42,812 nt of DNA from Candidatus Hydrogenedentota bacterium (lineage in GTDB: Bacteria > Hydrogenedentota > Hydrogenedentia > Hydrogenedentales > CAILVY01), in assembly GCA_903837785.1 (NCBI GenBank), contig CAILVY010000106.1:1-42812 (forward strand), written 5' to 3'. The translations under genes and the position numbers were made by a program. Positions 1 through 10,063 of the stretch are shown in pieces. A model generated the notes under the pieces. It was not told where the DNA came from and did no database searches. It saw only the letters and a program-made list of their open reading frames with translations. Every line of letters starts with the position of its first letter. Within the stretch, counting starts at the first letter, position 1.

Positions 1-1
1 C

Positions 2-142
2 GAGGGCGAGGGCGAGGGCGAGGGCGAAGGCGAAGGCGAAGGCGAAGGCGAAGGCGAAGGCGAAGGCGAAGGCGAAGGCGAAGGCGAAGGCGAAGGCGAA
101 GGCGAAGGCGAAGGCGAAGGCGAAGGCGAAGGCGAAGGCGAG
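2..142 (+). repeat. GAGGGC/GAAGGC hexanucleotide repeat encoding a Glu-Gly linker
   Basis: Four GAGGGC units (2-25) are followed by nineteen identical GAAGGC units (26-139) and a GAG codon, all in frame with the beta-helix protein. They encode alternating Glu-Gly. The near-perfect codon uniformity suggests recent slippage expansion. The window begins inside the repeat, so the true length is unknown. Confidence 0.95.
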
Positions 143-2884
143 GTCTGGTTTGTGAAGGAGGGCGGTTCGGGCGATGGAAGTTCGTGGGATACTTCACTCG
201 GCTCGATCCAGGCGGCGGTCGATGCCGCGCACACCGCGGGCGGCGGAGAAGTCTGGGTGGCTGCGGGCACGTACATCGCAGGCACGGACCCGGTGGTTAC
301 AATGCAGCCAAAGGTCGCGCTCTATGGCGGCTTCGCAGGGACGGAATCCTCGCTGAGCGAACGCGACTGGGAAATAAACAAATCCATCATCAACGGGGAA
401 TCCATGCGGCGCTGCGTGACAGGCGCGAACGATTCCACACTCGATGGATTTAGCGTTCAGAACGGATTCACTCTCGAAAATGGCGGCGGGATGTACAACG
501 TGGCCGTGTCGCCCAGCGTGGCGAATTGCACCTTCTCAGGGAATATCGCCGTAGTCCCGGACAAGGACGAACTGCTGGGATATGGCAGCGCCATGTTCAA
601 TGACAGCTCGTCGTCGGTCGTGACTAATTGTGTCTTTTCAGGGAACTCGAGCGGCGCCGTGGTCAACAACGCGTCTTCCGTATCGCTGATAGGCTGTTCG
701 TTTCGCGCGAACGACGGCGACGCCTTGCTGAGTATGGGTGCCTCTTCTTCGGCGGTAGAGCATTGCAGCTTTGACAGCAACCAGGGAGCGGGACTGTACA
801 GCGAATCCTCTTCCGCAACGATCATCGGCTGCACATTCTCACGGAACGTCTTTGGCGGAGTGAGCGGCGACACATCGGCGTTGACGGTTTCCAACTGCGT
901 TTTCCTGCTTAACAAGAGCGTCGCGGTGAGCGCGTACGACAGCACGCTGACACTCACAAACTGCACAATCACAGGAAACAGCATTGTCGTTCCGTACATG
1001 AGCGGCCCCGCCGGGCTCAGCAGCTTCGGCGAAGCTTCAAATGTCGAAGTGAAGAACTGCCTTTTCTGGGGGGACACGACCCCGTCCGGCGTCAGTGAGA
1101 TCACCCGTTTTGGCGGCATCCTGAACGTGATGTATTCGTGCGTTCAGGGCGGCCACGCGGGCGAGGGCAACATCTCCTCCGACCCGCTTCTCCTCGGAAC
1201 CTACGGCTCGATGGGGCGCATCCGGCCCGCCTCGCCCTGCATCGATTCAGGCACCGCCCCGGGCGCCCCGAGCTCGGACATCCGCGGCGTGACCCGTCCG
1301 CTGGGGGCCGGCGTGGACATGGGCGCCTACGAACTGGATGATTCGGATGACGACGATATCAGCGACACGTGGGAAATGGACCGCTTTGGCAACCTGAGTT
1401 CCGCGGACGGCGCTTCTGATGCCGACGACGACGAGATGTCCGACTTGCTGGAGAGCCTGTACGGCACAGATCCCGCCGTGAAGGACACGGACGGCGACGG
1501 GCTCAACGACGGCGAGGAACCGCCACTGGGCTACGACCCGACCCTCCAGTCGGGCGTGCGCCGTGTCGTCAGCACGGCCAGGAAATCCCCGCCCGTCCAG
1601 GACGGCCGTTCCTGGGCCACCGCCTTCACCGCCATTCAGCCGGCCATCGACTGCCTGGATGAAGGCGAGGTATGGGTGGCTGCGGGCACCCAGATCGGCA
1701 GCGGCGACAATGTCGTCGTCATGAAGGAGCATGTGGATCTTTACGGCGGCTTCGCCGGCACGGAGACGGCGCGCGCGGAGCGCGACTGGCTCGCCAACGT
1801 TTCAATCATCGACGGCCAGACCGAGCGCCGGGGCGTCAGGATGGAATACAGCGTCACCTTCGACGGATTCACGGTGCAGAACGGCTTGGCGAACCAGCCC
1901 GAAGATGGCTCGTTCGGCGGCGGGCTCTTCATAAACGCCATGACGCCCGTCGTGCGCAACTGCGCGTTCACGGGGAATCATGCCGACACTTCCGGCGGCG
2001 GAGTCCACGTGGGCCAGGTTTCGGCCAGCATAAGCAACTGTGTCTTCTCCTCAAATTCGGCCAACGTGGGCGGCGCCGGACTCTACGTCGGCGGTGGGAC
2101 GTCGGCTATCTCGGACTGCATGTTCACCGGAAACTCGACCACCGGTCACGGAGGGGGAGCCTACATTGGCGGCGGTTCACCCGCCGTGCGCCGCTGCAAT
2201 TTCTCCTGCAATACCGCTGGCAGTACCGGCGGCGGGATGTACAGCAACTCCTCCGCCGTGTCCGTGAGCGAGTGCTGGTTCGTGCAGAACACGGGCGGAT
2301 TCAGCGGCGGCGCGATGCGCAATGACTACTGCTCGCCCGTGGTGGACCGTTGCGTGTTCTCCCGGAATACGGCCGCGAACTTCGGCGGCGCGATCGACAA
2401 CAACTCCGCCTCGCCCATCCTGACGAACTGCCTCCTCTTCAGAAACGATTCCGGCTACCTGGGCGGTGGTATGTACACCGCATTTGGCTCGCCTGTCGTC
2501 ATCAACTCCACCTTCTCCCTGAACACCGCGCAAGAAGGCGGCGCCGTCTCGACGAATGTTGACGGCTACACGCTGACGCTCCTCAACTGCATCCTCTGGG
2601 ACAATATAGGCACCTGGAGCGACAACGAGATCAGCAATTACAGCGCAGGCGCCATGACGTTGGCGACGTATTCGTGTATCGCGGGCGGCTACGCCGGGGA
2701 CGGCAACATTTCGGACAATCCCCTTTTCGCGGACGCTGTGAACGACGATTACACGCTGACGGGCACGTCCCCGTGCATCGGCACTGGCACGTCCGTCGGC
2801 GCGCCCGGCATCGATCTCCTCGGCACAGCGCGCCCGCAAGGCATCGGGTACGATATGGGCGCCTATGAGTACGCCGGCCGCTGA
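2..2884 (+). CDS. Duplicated parallel beta-helix surface protein, 5'-truncated
   Basis: The reading frame is open from base 2 and its N-terminus lies outside the window. A GTG at 152 is only a Val codon inside the frame. About 960 residues are visible. An EG linker (residues 1-47) is followed by a beta-helix module (about 48-445) with GG(G/A)MY turns and short N-C-x-F strands. Next is an acidic linker (about 447-510) containing DTDGDGLNDGEE, like thrombospondin type-3 calcium repeats, and then a second beta-helix module. The two modules are clearly homologous: both contain GEVWVAAGT, LYGGFAGTE, a DGF(S/T)VQNG segment and a final SPCI...DMGAYE block typical of choice-of-anchor Q domains. It is probably a secreted or surface carbohydrate-binding or carbohydrate-cleaving protein. 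No catalytic residues can be assigned, so the function is unknown. Confidence 0.85.
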   Translation, partial: EGEGEGEGEGEGEGEGEGEGEGEGEGEGEGEGEGEGEGEGEGEGEGEVWFVKEGGSGDGSSWDTSLGSIQAAVDAAHTAGGGEVWVAAGTYIAGTDPVVTMQPKVALYGGFAGTESSLSERDWEINKSIINGESMRRCVTGANDSTLDGFSVQNGFTLENGGGMYNVAVSPSVANCTFSGNIAVVPDKDELLGYGSAMFNDSSSSVVTNCVFSGNSSGAVVNNASSVSLIGCSFRANDGDALLSMGASSSAVEHCSFDSNQGAGLYSESSSATIIGCTFSRNVFGGVSGDTSALTVSNCVFLLNKSVAVSAYDSTLTLTNCTITGNSIVVPYMSGPAGLSSFGEASNVEVKNCLFWGDTTPSGVSEITRFGGILNVMYSCVQGGHAGEGNISSDPLLLGTYGSMGRIRPASPCIDSGTAPGAPSSDIRGVTRPLGAGVDMGAYELDDSDDDDISDTWEMDRFGNLSSADGASDADDDEMSDLLESLYGTDPAVKDTDGDGLNDGEEPPLGYDPTLQSGVRRVVSTARKSPPVQDGRSWATAFTAIQPAIDCLDEGEVWVAAGTQIGSGDNVVVMKEHVDLYGGFAGTETARAERDWLANVSIIDGQTERRGVRMEYSVTFDGFTVQNGLANQPEDGSFGGGLFINAMTPVVRNCAFTGNHADTSGGGVHVGQVSASISNCVFSSNSANVGGAGLYVGGGTSAISDCMFTGNSTTGHGGGAYIGGGSPAVRRCNFSCNTAGSTGGGMYSNSSAVSVSECWFVQNTGGFSGGAMRNDYCSPVVDRCVFSRNTAANFGGAIDNNSASPILTNCLLFRNDSGYLGGGMYTAFGSPVVINSTFSLNTAQEGGAVSTNVDGYTLTLLNCILWDNIGTWSDNEISNYSAGAMTLATYSCIAGGYAGDGNISDNPLFADAVNDDYTLTGTSPCIGTGTSVGAPGIDLLGTARPQGIGYDMGAYEYAGR

Positions 2885-2959
2885 GCTTGCCGCGCGACAA
2901 GGAAACCTGCTTTCGACATAGCCAGGTGCCACTCGCGACTGATCCTGTATTACTTGGAC

Positions 2960-3577
2960 TCAGGCCAGTTCCGGGCCACGGGTCCGAATCAGCCCCAGCA
3001 CCCGCTCGAGGTCAATGTCCTCCACGTGTTCCCCCGAGATCGTGAGGTCCGCGTACTGCCGGGTCGGCTCGACAAAGGCCGTATGCATCGGGCGGACATG
3101 CCGGACATACTGCTCGATGACGCTCTCGGGGGTGCGGCCGCGTTCGAGGGTGTCGCGCCGGAGCCGCCGGATGAAGCGGAGGTCGGCGTCGAAATTGACG
3201 AAAACCTTGACCGCCATCAGTTGGCGCAGTTCGGGATGGCCCAGGACGTGGAGCCCCTCGACCAGAATGAGCGGCGCGGGTTCCACGCGGTGCAGTTTCG
3301 ACGTGCGCAGATGCTGCGCGTAGTCGTAAGTGGGGGCCGCCGCGGGCTTCCCTTCCAGCAGTTGACGGAGGTCGTCCACGAGCCGCTCGGTCTCGAGCGC
3401 CCCGGGGTGGTCATAATTGGCGGCAAGGCGCTGCTCGAGGTCGAGGTGCGCTTGGTCCCGATAGTACCAGTCGTGCTCAATGATAGCGGCACGGCGCGGG
3501 AAACACGCCGCGATGCGGCGGGCGAGGGTGCTTTTTCCGGCGCCGGTTCCGCCGGCGATTCCCGTAATAATGCTCAT
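2960..3577 (-). CDS. udk: Uridine kinase-like P-loop kinase
   Basis: 205 residues, the usual length for bacterial uridine kinase, which phosphorylates uridine or cytidine in pyrimidine salvage. It opens with MSIITGIAGGTGAGKST, a Walker A loop at residues 5-16. EHDWYYRD follows, then LILVEGLHVL (the Walker B-like strand) and an RRLRRD segment matching the lid of the Udk/PRK family. The frame is open upstream to 3694. I chose the ATG at 3577 because it immediately precedes the P-loop strand and has GGAG about 11 bases upstream. The gene is divergent from rpsD and convergent with the beta-helix gene. Substrate specificity within the Udk/phosphoribulokinase superfamily is not proven. Confidence 0.85.
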   Translation of the reverse strand: MSIITGIAGGTGAGKSTLARRIAACFPRRAAIIEHDWYYRDQAHLDLEQRLAANYDHPGALETERLVDDLRQLLEGKPAAAPTYDYAQHLRTSKLHRVEPAPLILVEGLHVLGHPELRQLMAVKVFVNFDADLRFIRRLRRDTLERGRTPESVIEQYVRHVRPMHTAFVEPTRQYADLTISGEHVEDIDLERVLGLIRTRGPELA

Positions 3578-3612
3578 GTGTTTCGTACTCCACAGGGAAT
3601 AGTACATGGAAT

Positions 3613-3642
3613 TTGACAAAGGAAGCGAATAGCGGCTATGAT
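3613..3642 (+). promoter_or_regulatory. Sigma70-type promoter for rpsD
   Basis: TTGACA (3613-3618), an 18-base spacer and TATGAT (3637-3642). The site lies about 135 bases upstream of the rpsD start and leaves a leader of roughly 130 bases. No other good promoter is seen in this gap. Confidence 0.8.
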
Positions 3643-3776
3643 ACGCCTTCCTGTGCGTAGACGCGGGACGATTATGTCTCATTGCCACCGCCACTTACGG
3701 GCGGGAACTCCTTGACAGAGTGCAAATGCGCGGCATGGCGCCGCAACAACAAGGGACAAGGACCAGAAGACAGTCT

Positions 3777-4385
3777 ATGGCCAAGTACATGGGACCAAAA
3801 CACAAGTTGTGCCGCCGGTTGGGTTCGTGCATTTGGGGCAGCCCCAAGTGCCCGTCGATCAAACGCCCGTACGGAGCCGGCCAGCACGGACAGAACCAGC
3901 GCCGGAAAATGTCGGTGTATGGTTCGCAGCTCCAGGACAAGCAGCGCATCCGGATGCATTACGGCTTGCTCGAACGCCAGATGCGCAAAACCTTTAAAGA
4001 GGCGCAGCGCATGGGTGGCGTCACGGGCACGAACCTGTTGATGCTGTTGGAATCGCGTCTGGACTGCATCGTGCACCGGCTTGGCTTTGCCCCGACCATC
4101 ACCGCGGCTCGTCAGCTGGTAAATCACGGCCACGTCCTGGTGGACGGCAAGAAGGTGGACATCCCGTCGTTCCGGGTCATGCCGGGCATGGCGGTGAGCA
4201 TCCGCGAGCGCAGCAAGAAGATTCCGGTCATTGCCGACGGCGCCGAACTGCTGCCGCCGGTCATGCCGCTGTATCTTCAGCGCGAAGCGCGGTCCTTCGA
4301 AGGCCGCATGACCGCCCTGCCGAACGCCGAGACGCTTCCGTTCAAGGCCGACACGGCCGGGATCATCGGATTCTACTCGCGCTAA
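3777..4385 (+). CDS. rpsD: 30S ribosomal protein S4
   Basis: 202 residues, normal for S4, the primary 16S rRNA-binding protein that nucleates assembly of the small subunit body. It starts MAKYMGPKHKLCRRLG. RPYGAGQHGQ is the characteristic S4 N-terminal segment. The S4 RNA-binding domain lies around residues 95-160 (LDCIVHRLGFAPTITAARQL, then VDGKKVDIPS). Cys residues occur at 12, 18 and 25, a partial version of the zinc-binding N-terminus. The frame extends upstream to a GTG at 3720, but the family start is the ATG at 3777. The Shine-Dalgarno is weak (AAGGACC about 14 bases upstream). It stands alone, not in an alpha operon, with its own promoter and terminator. Confidence 0.97.
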   Translation: MAKYMGPKHKLCRRLGSCIWGSPKCPSIKRPYGAGQHGQNQRRKMSVYGSQLQDKQRIRMHYGLLERQMRKTFKEAQRMGGVTGTNLLMLLESRLDCIVHRLGFAPTITAARQLVNHGHVLVDGKKVDIPSFRVMPGMAVSIRERSKKIPVIADGAELLPPVMPLYLQREARSFEGRMTALPNAETLPFKADTAGIIGFYSR

Positions 4386-4407
4386 TCTTCTGGATGGTGC
4401 AATCCGG

Positions 4408-4441
4408 GGCGGGCCGTCATGTGTACGGCCCGCCTGTTTTC
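4408..4441 (+). terminator. Rho-independent terminator after rpsD
   Basis: A perfect 10-bp stem (GGCGGGCCGT at 4408-4417, ACGGCCCGCC at 4425-4434) with a 7-base loop, followed by TGTTTTC. It lies 22 bases after the rpsD stop and before purA. Confidence 0.8.
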
Positions 4442-4479
4442 TGTGCGTGCGGCCAGGGGCCGCTGAGCGAGGGGCTACT

Positions 4480-5748
4480 ATGAGCATCGAGATTGTTGTC
4501 GGGGCAAACTGGGGTGACGAGGGCAAGGGCCGCATGGTTGACTACCTTGCCCAGGAGTCCGATTTTGTCATCCGGTATCAGGGCGGCACGAACGCCGGCC
4601 ATACGGTGGTCAATGAATTCGGCGAATTCAAGCTCCATCAGCTGCCTTCCGGCGTGTTCAATCCGAAGGCCATCAACATCCTCGGCCCCGGCATGGTGAT
4701 TGACCTCGAAGCGCTCTGCATCGAGCTGGGCGAGGTGCGCGCCAAAGGCATTAACCCGAACATCCGCATTTCCGACCGCGCCACGCTCTGCCTGCCCTGC
4801 CACCGCATGGAAGATGGCTGGGAAGAGGAGCGCCTCGGGAAGAAGGCCTACGGTTCCACCCGCCGCGGCATCGCCCCCGCCTACGGCGATCGCACGATGA
4901 AGAAGGCGATCCAGGCCGGCGAAATCCTGTATCCCGAGTACCTGAACGAGCACCTCGAACAAATCATCGAGTGGAAGATGCTCCAGGCGGAGCGGATCTA
5001 CGGCCAGTCGGGCGCTTTCACCCTTGAAAGCATCCTCGGATGGATCCGGCAGTACGGAGACCCGGTCAAGGACTTCATCTGTGACACTTCGGAACTGCTT
5101 GATGAGGGGGTCCGCGCCGGCAAGCACCTGCTCTTCGAGGCGCAGCTCGGCACGCTCCGCGACCTGAGCTTCGGCATCTACCCCTACACGACCTCTTCCT
5201 GCACCCTGGCCGATTACGCGGCCATCGGCGGCGGTTTCTTCGGCCACAAGTTCGAACGCGTGATTGCCGTGGTTAAGGCCTTCAGCACCTGCGTCGGCGA
5301 AGGCCCCTTTGTCACGCTCATGGACAAGGCCGAGGCCGATCCCCTGCGTGAGAAGGCCAAGGAATACGGCGCAGCCACGGGCCGCCCCCGTACGATCGGG
5401 CACTTCGACGCGCTGGCCACCCGCTACGGCGTCAAAGTCCAGGGCGCAACCGAAGTCGCGTTGACGAAGCTCGACAGCCTGAGCGGCATCAAGACCCTCA
5501 AGATCTGCACGGACTACGAATACCGGGGCAAGCCCGTGGGCCGCTTTCCGCTCAATGCCGTGCTCAACGAGGCCAAGCCCCTCTATATCGAGATGCCGGG
5601 GTGGAGCGAGGACATTTGCGGCGTGCGCCGCTTCGCGGATCTTCCCAAGGCCGCGCAGGAGTACGTGCTCGAGATCGAGCGCCTCATCGGCTGCCATGTC
5701 CGATACGTCTCTGTCGGCCCCGAGCGCGAAGCCCTTATCGAGCGGTAG
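4480..5748 (+). CDS. purA: Adenylosuccinate synthetase
   Basis: 422 residues. The enzyme condenses IMP and aspartate using GTP, the first committed step to AMP. The P-loop-like GDEGKGR motif lies near residue 12, followed by GGTNAGHTVV, STRRGIAPAY and GRPRTIGHFD. FEAQLGTLRDLSFGIYPYT replaces the commoner FEGAQG...DHGTYPYVTSS block, as in a divergent PurA clade. The start is the ATG at 4480 with GAGGGG a few bases upstream; the open frame extends to 4447 without family support. purC and purF of the same pathway lie 10 kb away on the other strand, so purine genes are scattered here. Confidence 0.95.
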   Translation: MSIEIVVGANWGDEGKGRMVDYLAQESDFVIRYQGGTNAGHTVVNEFGEFKLHQLPSGVFNPKAINILGPGMVIDLEALCIELGEVRAKGINPNIRISDRATLCLPCHRMEDGWEEERLGKKAYGSTRRGIAPAYGDRTMKKAIQAGEILYPEYLNEHLEQIIEWKMLQAERIYGQSGAFTLESILGWIRQYGDPVKDFICDTSELLDEGVRAGKHLLFEAQLGTLRDLSFGIYPYTTSSCTLADYAAIGGGFFGHKFERVIAVVKAFSTCVGEGPFVTLMDKAEADPLREKAKEYGAATGRPRTIGHFDALATRYGVKVQGATEVALTKLDSLSGIKTLKICTDYEYRGKPVGRFPLNAVLNEAKPLYIEMPGWSEDICGVRRFADLPKAAQEYVLEIERLIGCHVRYVSVGPEREALIER

Positions 5749-5903
5749 CGTTGCGCAGAAGTCTTCAGAGCATCATGGGACGAGGCCGGGATTTCAGGAT
5801 TGGATTTCGTCGTTATGCCCTCCATGCGTTATCATGGTTGAAGATGCCCCGGATAACGCACAACTGGTAGTTCGCACCGCCTGAAGTTCAAGACATCCAA
5901 TCC

Positions 5904-8900
5904 ATGTTTTCAAGACTTGCCATTCTCGACGAAACCGTAAAGGTGCTCTCCCGCAAGAGCCGCCATGATGTGGAGATCGTGGGGCCCTGGGGCTCCGCGA
6001 AGACCCTCGCCGCGGTGCAGGCGGCGGAGGCCCTGAACGCGCCCCTGCTTGTCATTGCGCCGGGCCGCATCGACACGGAGGCGATCTTCGACGATCTCTG
6101 CACGTTTGCAGGAGAAGATCGCACCGCGTTGTTCCCCGCGTGGGAAGTCCTGCCCTCCGACTCGATGAATCCCTCGGACGACATCGTCGCGGAACGGATG
6201 AACACGCTGAAGCGGCTGGCGGCGGCGAAGGATGCGGGGCAGATTGTCCATGCCGTAATCCCTCTGCGGTCCATGCTCCAGTACGTCGTGCAGCGCAAGC
6301 GCCTTGTCGGCGACACGATCACTCTCGACAGCGGCGGGCTGTGCAATCTCGAGGAATTGCTGGACCGGCTAATTCACATGGGCTACACGCGCGAGGCGAT
6401 GGTCGAACGGCACGGCGAGGTGAGCGTGCGCGGCGGCATCGTCGACATCTTTCCGATATCGAGCGAACTCCCCCTCCGCATCGAACTCTTCGGCGACGAG
6501 GTGGAGTCCATCCGGCGTTTCGAGCCCGAGACCCAGCGCAGCGTCGAACAGGTGCCGCAGGTGCAGATCCTTCCTCGTTCGGAGAAGGCGTTGTTGTCGG
6601 ACATGTTGCGGAAGGGCGAAGGCCTGGGGACGCTTGCCTCCTATTTCCCCGATAACACGCTGGTGGTGCTGGACGAGCCCATGGCCATCGCCGAAGAGGC
6701 GGGCCGGCTCGCGGGCGAGTTTCAGGACAGCCCGTATTACATGTCCTGGGAGGAGACGGAAAAGACGTTGCGCGCGTTTCCCCGGTTGTCGCTCGCGCAG
6801 GTGGGCTATGACAAGGCGCCGAATGTCACTCGCCTCTCAATGCCCACGAAATCCATGCATGGTTGGGCCGGGCGCATCGAGGAATTCTGGGCGCAGCTCA
6901 AGGAATGGGAGCTCAGCGGTTATGCCGTCCGCATCTTCTGTGTCAACTCGGGCGAACGCCGGCGCCTCTACGAACTGCTGGAAGAACAAGGCTACCGGCC
7001 CGGGCAGGACGCTTTCGATTTGCGGGTCGAGATAGGCCGGATTCGTGCGGGATTCACTTCGGACCCGGATCGGCTCGCCGTCCTGAGTGAACGGGAAATC
7101 TTCGGGCGCCACTACATGCGGCGAACCCGCCGCCGTTTCGAGGCCGGCGTCGCCATCACGCAATTCAGCGATCTGAAGACCGGCGATTACATCGTGCATG
7201 AGGTGCACGGCATCGGCCGGTATCTCGGGCTGCGGCGTTTCGAAGGCAAGCCCGGCGACTACATGGCGGTGCAGTACGGCGGGGGCGACACGCTTTACGT
7301 GCCCGTAACGCACATCGATCACGTGCAGAAGTACCTCGGCGGCGACGGCGCCACGCCGAAAGTGGACAAGCTGGGCGGCGCAACCTGGGCGCGCACGAAG
7401 GCCAAGGTGAAGAAGGCCGTGCGCGACATGACGGAGGAACTGGTTCGCCTCTACGCGAATCGGGAGTCGCGCGAAGGGCATGCCTTCCCCAAGGACACGC
7501 CGTGGCAGCAGGAATTCGAGGACGCGTTCGAGTACGACGAAACGCCCGATCAGGAACGCGCCATCGAGGAGATGAAGAAGGACATGGAATCGCCACGGCC
7601 GATGGACCGGCTGATCTGCGGCGACGTGGGCTATGGAAAGACCGAAGTGGCGCTGCGCGGGGCGTTCAAGGCGGTGATGGAAGGCAAGCAGGTCGCCCTG
7701 CTCGCGCCGACAACCGTGCTCGTGCAGCAGCACTATTCAGTATTCAAAGAGCGGTTGGCGGACTTCCCGGTGCGCGTGGAAATGCTCAGCCGCTTCCGCA
7801 CGCCGAAGCAGCAGCAGGAAACCGTCGAACGCCTCAAGACGGGCGAAGTGGACATCGTCGTGGGCACGCACCGCCTTGTCTCGAAGGACATCACGTTCAA
7901 GGACCTGGGCCTCATCATCGTTGACGAGGAGCAACGCTTCGGCGTCGCGCACAAGGAGCGGCTCAAACAGATTCGGGCGCAGGTGGACGTGATCACGATG
8001 TCCGCCACGCCCATCCCGAGAACGCTCCATTTTTCGCTAATCGGCCTGCGCGACATGAGCGTCATCAACACCGCGCCGAACGATCGATTGCCGATTCACA
8101 CGTGTGTCGAGGCCTGGGATCCCAATCTGGTGCGCGAAGCCATCGAACGGGAACTCGGCCGGCAGGGGCAGGTCTTCTTCCTTCACAACCGGGTGCAGAC
8201 AATCGGCCACGTGGCGGTTTTTGTGCAGAAGCTCGTGCCGCGCGCGCGGGTGGGCATCGGCCACGGCCAGATGCCCAAGCATGAACTCGAAGAGATCATG
8301 GTTGCGTTCATCAACAAGGAGATCGACGTGCTGGTTTGCACGACGATCATCGGGTCCGGCATCGATATCCCGAACGCAAACACGATCATCATCGACCGCG
8401 CGGACAATTTCGGCCTTAGCGAGCTGTATCAGATTCGCGGGCGCGTCGGCCGCTACAAGCACCGCGCCTTCGCCTATCTGCTTGTCCCGGGCGACAAGGC
8501 GCTCAGCGAGGAAGCCCAGCTGCGGCTCAAAGCGCTCGAGGACTTCTCCGCGCTCGGGTCGGGATTCCGCATCGCCATGCGCGACCTCGAGATTCGCGGC
8601 GCGGGGGACCTGCTCGGCGCCGAACAGAGCGGCCACATCGCCACGGTTGGCTACGAAACCTACCGCGAACTCATCGCGGAGGCCGTGGCCGAGTTGCGCG
8701 GAGAAGCCGTGAAACGGCGGAACCTGCCGCCCTTCGAGGTCAGCGCTGACGCGTTTATCCCCGACGAATACGTGCCCACCGCGCAACAGAAGATGACGCT
8801 CTACCGCCGCATTGCGGGCGTCCAGTCCGTGAACGACGTGGACGAGTTGTTCGCCGAAATCAAGGATCGCTATGGCTACCCGCCGAATCCCGTGCGCCGG

Positions 8901-9164
8901 CTGTTGGACGTGATGCGCATCCGTGCGCTGGCGGGGGATCTTGGCGTGCGCTCCATGGCGGCGTCCTCCGGCGCGGTGTCCGTCGAATTCGAATCCAGTC
9001 AGTTCATGAACCGCAAAACCCAGGGACGGCTGCGCCACGAGTTTGGCGATGCGCTGGATTTTGCCTGGCAGAACCGTCCCGCGCTCACGTACACATTCCC
9101 CAAGGACGCTGCTGCGCCCCTGGCCGAAACCCTGCGCCTCCTCCAGGCATTGCATGAACTGTGA
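5904..9164 (+). CDS. mfd: Transcription-repair coupling factor
   Basis: 1086 residues, slightly shorter than E. coli Mfd (about 1150). Mfd releases RNA polymerase stalled at lesions and recruits UvrA. Visible modules in order: a UvrB-homology N-terminal region (about 1-320); the CarD-like RNA polymerase-interaction domain starting [20 protein letters not shown] (about 417-490); the translocase domain with Walker [10 protein letters not shown] near 572, DEEQRFG near 673 and SATPIPRTL near 697; QIRGRVGR near 841; and the C-terminal TRCF domain after [18 protein letters not shown] 155-base gap separates it from purA, with no convincing promoter or terminator. It ends 29 bases from the convergent methyltransferase gene. 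Confidence 0.97.
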   Translation: MFSRLAILDETVKVLSRKSRHDVEIVGPWGSAKTLAAVQAAEALNAPLLVIAPGRIDTEAIFDDLCTFAGEDRTALFPAWEVLPSDSMNPSDDIVAERMNTLKRLAAAKDAGQIVHAVIPLRSMLQYVVQRKRLVGDTITLDSGGLCNLEELLDRLIHMGYTREAMVERHGEVSVRGGIVDIFPISSELPLRIELFGDEVESIRRFEPETQRSVEQVPQVQILPRSEKALLSDMLRKGEGLGTLASYFPDNTLVVLDEPMAIAEEAGRLAGEFQDSPYYMSWEETEKTLRAFPRLSLAQVGYDKAPNVTRLSMPTKSMHGWAGRIEEFWAQLKEWELSGYAVRIFCVNSGERRRLYELLEEQGYRPGQDAFDLRVEIGRIRAGFTSDPDRLAVLSEREIFGRHYMRRTRRRFEAGVAITQFSDLKTGDYIVHEVHGIGRYLGLRRFEGKPGDYMAVQYGGGDTLYVPVTHIDHVQKYLGGDGATPKVDKLGGATWARTKAKVKKAVRDMTEELVRLYANRESREGHAFPKDTPWQQEFEDAFEYDETPDQERAIEEMKKDMESPRPMDRLICGDVGYGKTEVALRGAFKAVMEGKQVALLAPTTVLVQQHYSVFKERLADFPVRVEMLSRFRTPKQQQETVERLKTGEVDIVVGTHRLVSKDITFKDLGLIIVDEEQRFGVAHKERLKQIRAQVDVITMSATPIPRTLHFSLIGLRDMSVINTAPNDRLPIHTCVEAWDPNLVREAIERELGRQGQVFFLHNRVQTIGHVAVFVQKLVPRARVGIGHGQMPKHELEEIMVAFINKEIDVLVCTTIIGSGIDIPNANTIIIDRADNFGLSELYQIRGRVGRYKHRAFAYLLVPGDKALSEEAQLRLKALEDFSALGSGFRIAMRDLEIRGAGDLLGAEQSGHIATVGYETYRELIAEAVAELRGEAVKRRNLPPFEVSADAFIPDEYVPTAQQKMTLYRRIAGVQSVNDVDELFAEIKDRYGYPPNPVRRLLDVMRIRALAGDLGVRSMAASSGAVSVEFESSQFMNRKTQGRLRHEFGDALDFAWQNRPALTYTFPKDAAAPLAETLRLLQALHEL

Positions 9165-9193
9165 CGGACGCATCGCGCTTCGCGGAGGCCCGT

Positions 9194-10000
9194 CTACTCC
9201 GCGAGCGGAGCGGGGCCGGGCTTCTTTGCGCGGACGTGCAGGTAATACGCCACCGCCTGAGTCTCCTGCAGCCGGGGATGCGCGCGGACAGCGTCGTCTC
9301 CGGGCTTTGGCTCGCCGAGCCGATCCAACGTGAATCCCGCATCGAGCAAGCCGTTGACCCATTGGCTGAGCGTCCGGGTGAAACGCGGAATCTGAAAGCG
9401 GGGCAATCCGGCAGTAGTCTCCGCCGGAGCATCGCTGAAGAGCCATTCCTCGATCTCGCCCTGCTGGTTCCGAAAGTAGTCCCCGATTTCCAGGGCGTAG
9501 GTTTTCCCCGTTGCATCCTGCAATGCGCGGCGGTGCGGCGTGTCGTAGCACGGATGGCAGATGGAGAACTGGAGAAAGGCGCCCGGCTTCAAGACGCGAT
9601 AGGCCTCCGACATAACCTTGGCCGTTTCCGGAATGTCCATGAAGCTCATGAACGCCGTGGCAAAATCGAATGCCCCATCCGGGAACGGAAGCGCAACGGC
9701 ACTGGCCACGCGATATTCAATGCCCAGTGGCTGCCGTTGCTCCTCGGCCATCGCGTGTCCGATAAAGGTTTCCGCAATATCCACGGCCGTCATCCGCGCG
9801 CCGCGCCGGGCAAGCATGCGCGTGTTGTGGCCTTCGCCGCATCCGATATCCAGACCCGAACGTCCTGTCACATCCGGCAGCATCTCCAGGAAAGCCGGCG
9901 TGTTCAGATGATCCCGGTGCACGTCATACCCGGCACGTGAGAGCTTCGTCCACACGTCCGCATTCGCGTTCCAATACTGCCCGACCTGTTCATGATCCAT
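9194..10000 (-). CDS. Class I SAM-dependent methyltransferase
   Basis: 268 residues. GLDIGCGEGHNTRMLARRG (about 50-68) is the glycine-rich SAM-binding motif I. AVDIAETFI with the acidic end of strand 2, FDFATAFMSFMDIPE and YRVLKPGAFLQFSICHP follow the class I (UbiE/Methyltransf_11-like) order. The ATG at 10000 has AAGGGAG about 9 bases upstream and was preferred to the longer open frame to 10039. It is the last gene of the minus-strand polysaccharide/purine run, 63 bases after the glycosyltransferase. The acceptor is unknown; a sugar or small metabolite is possible from context. Confidence 0.85.
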   Translation of the reverse strand: MDHEQVGQYWNANADVWTKLSRAGYDVHRDHLNTPAFLEMLPDVTGRSGLDIGCGEGHNTRMLARRGARMTAVDIAETFIGHAMAEEQRQPLGIEYRVASAVALPFPDGAFDFATAFMSFMDIPETAKVMSEAYRVLKPGAFLQFSICHPCYDTPHRRALQDATGKTYALEIGDYFRNQQGEIEEWLFSDAPAETTAGLPRFQIPRFTRTLSQWVNGLLDAGFTLDRLGEPKPGDDAVRAHPRLQETQAVAYYLHVRAKKPGPAPLAE

Positions 10001-10063
10001 CTTCGAGACTCCCTTTTCTCCGGCAGAGAACCCGGTCAAGGCACAGAACCCGCCGGCACTTGA

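Noticed and set aside
1..142. CRISPR-like array from the regular repeats at the window start
   Set aside because: The repeat is a pure 6-base coding unit without spacers.
457..1119. Minus-strand open frame of 220 codons opposite the beta-helix gene
   Set aside because: It mirrors the codon bias of the plus-strand gene and has no recognisable domain or ribosome site.
152..2884. GTG at 152 as the true start of the beta-helix protein
   Set aside because: The same frame is open to base 2 and encodes the EG linker typical of such proteins; the gene is truncated by the window edge.
4417..5697. Minus-strand open frame of 426 codons opposite purA
   Set aside because: The sequence is an antisense shadow of purA with no family resemblance; purA motifs are complete on the plus strand.
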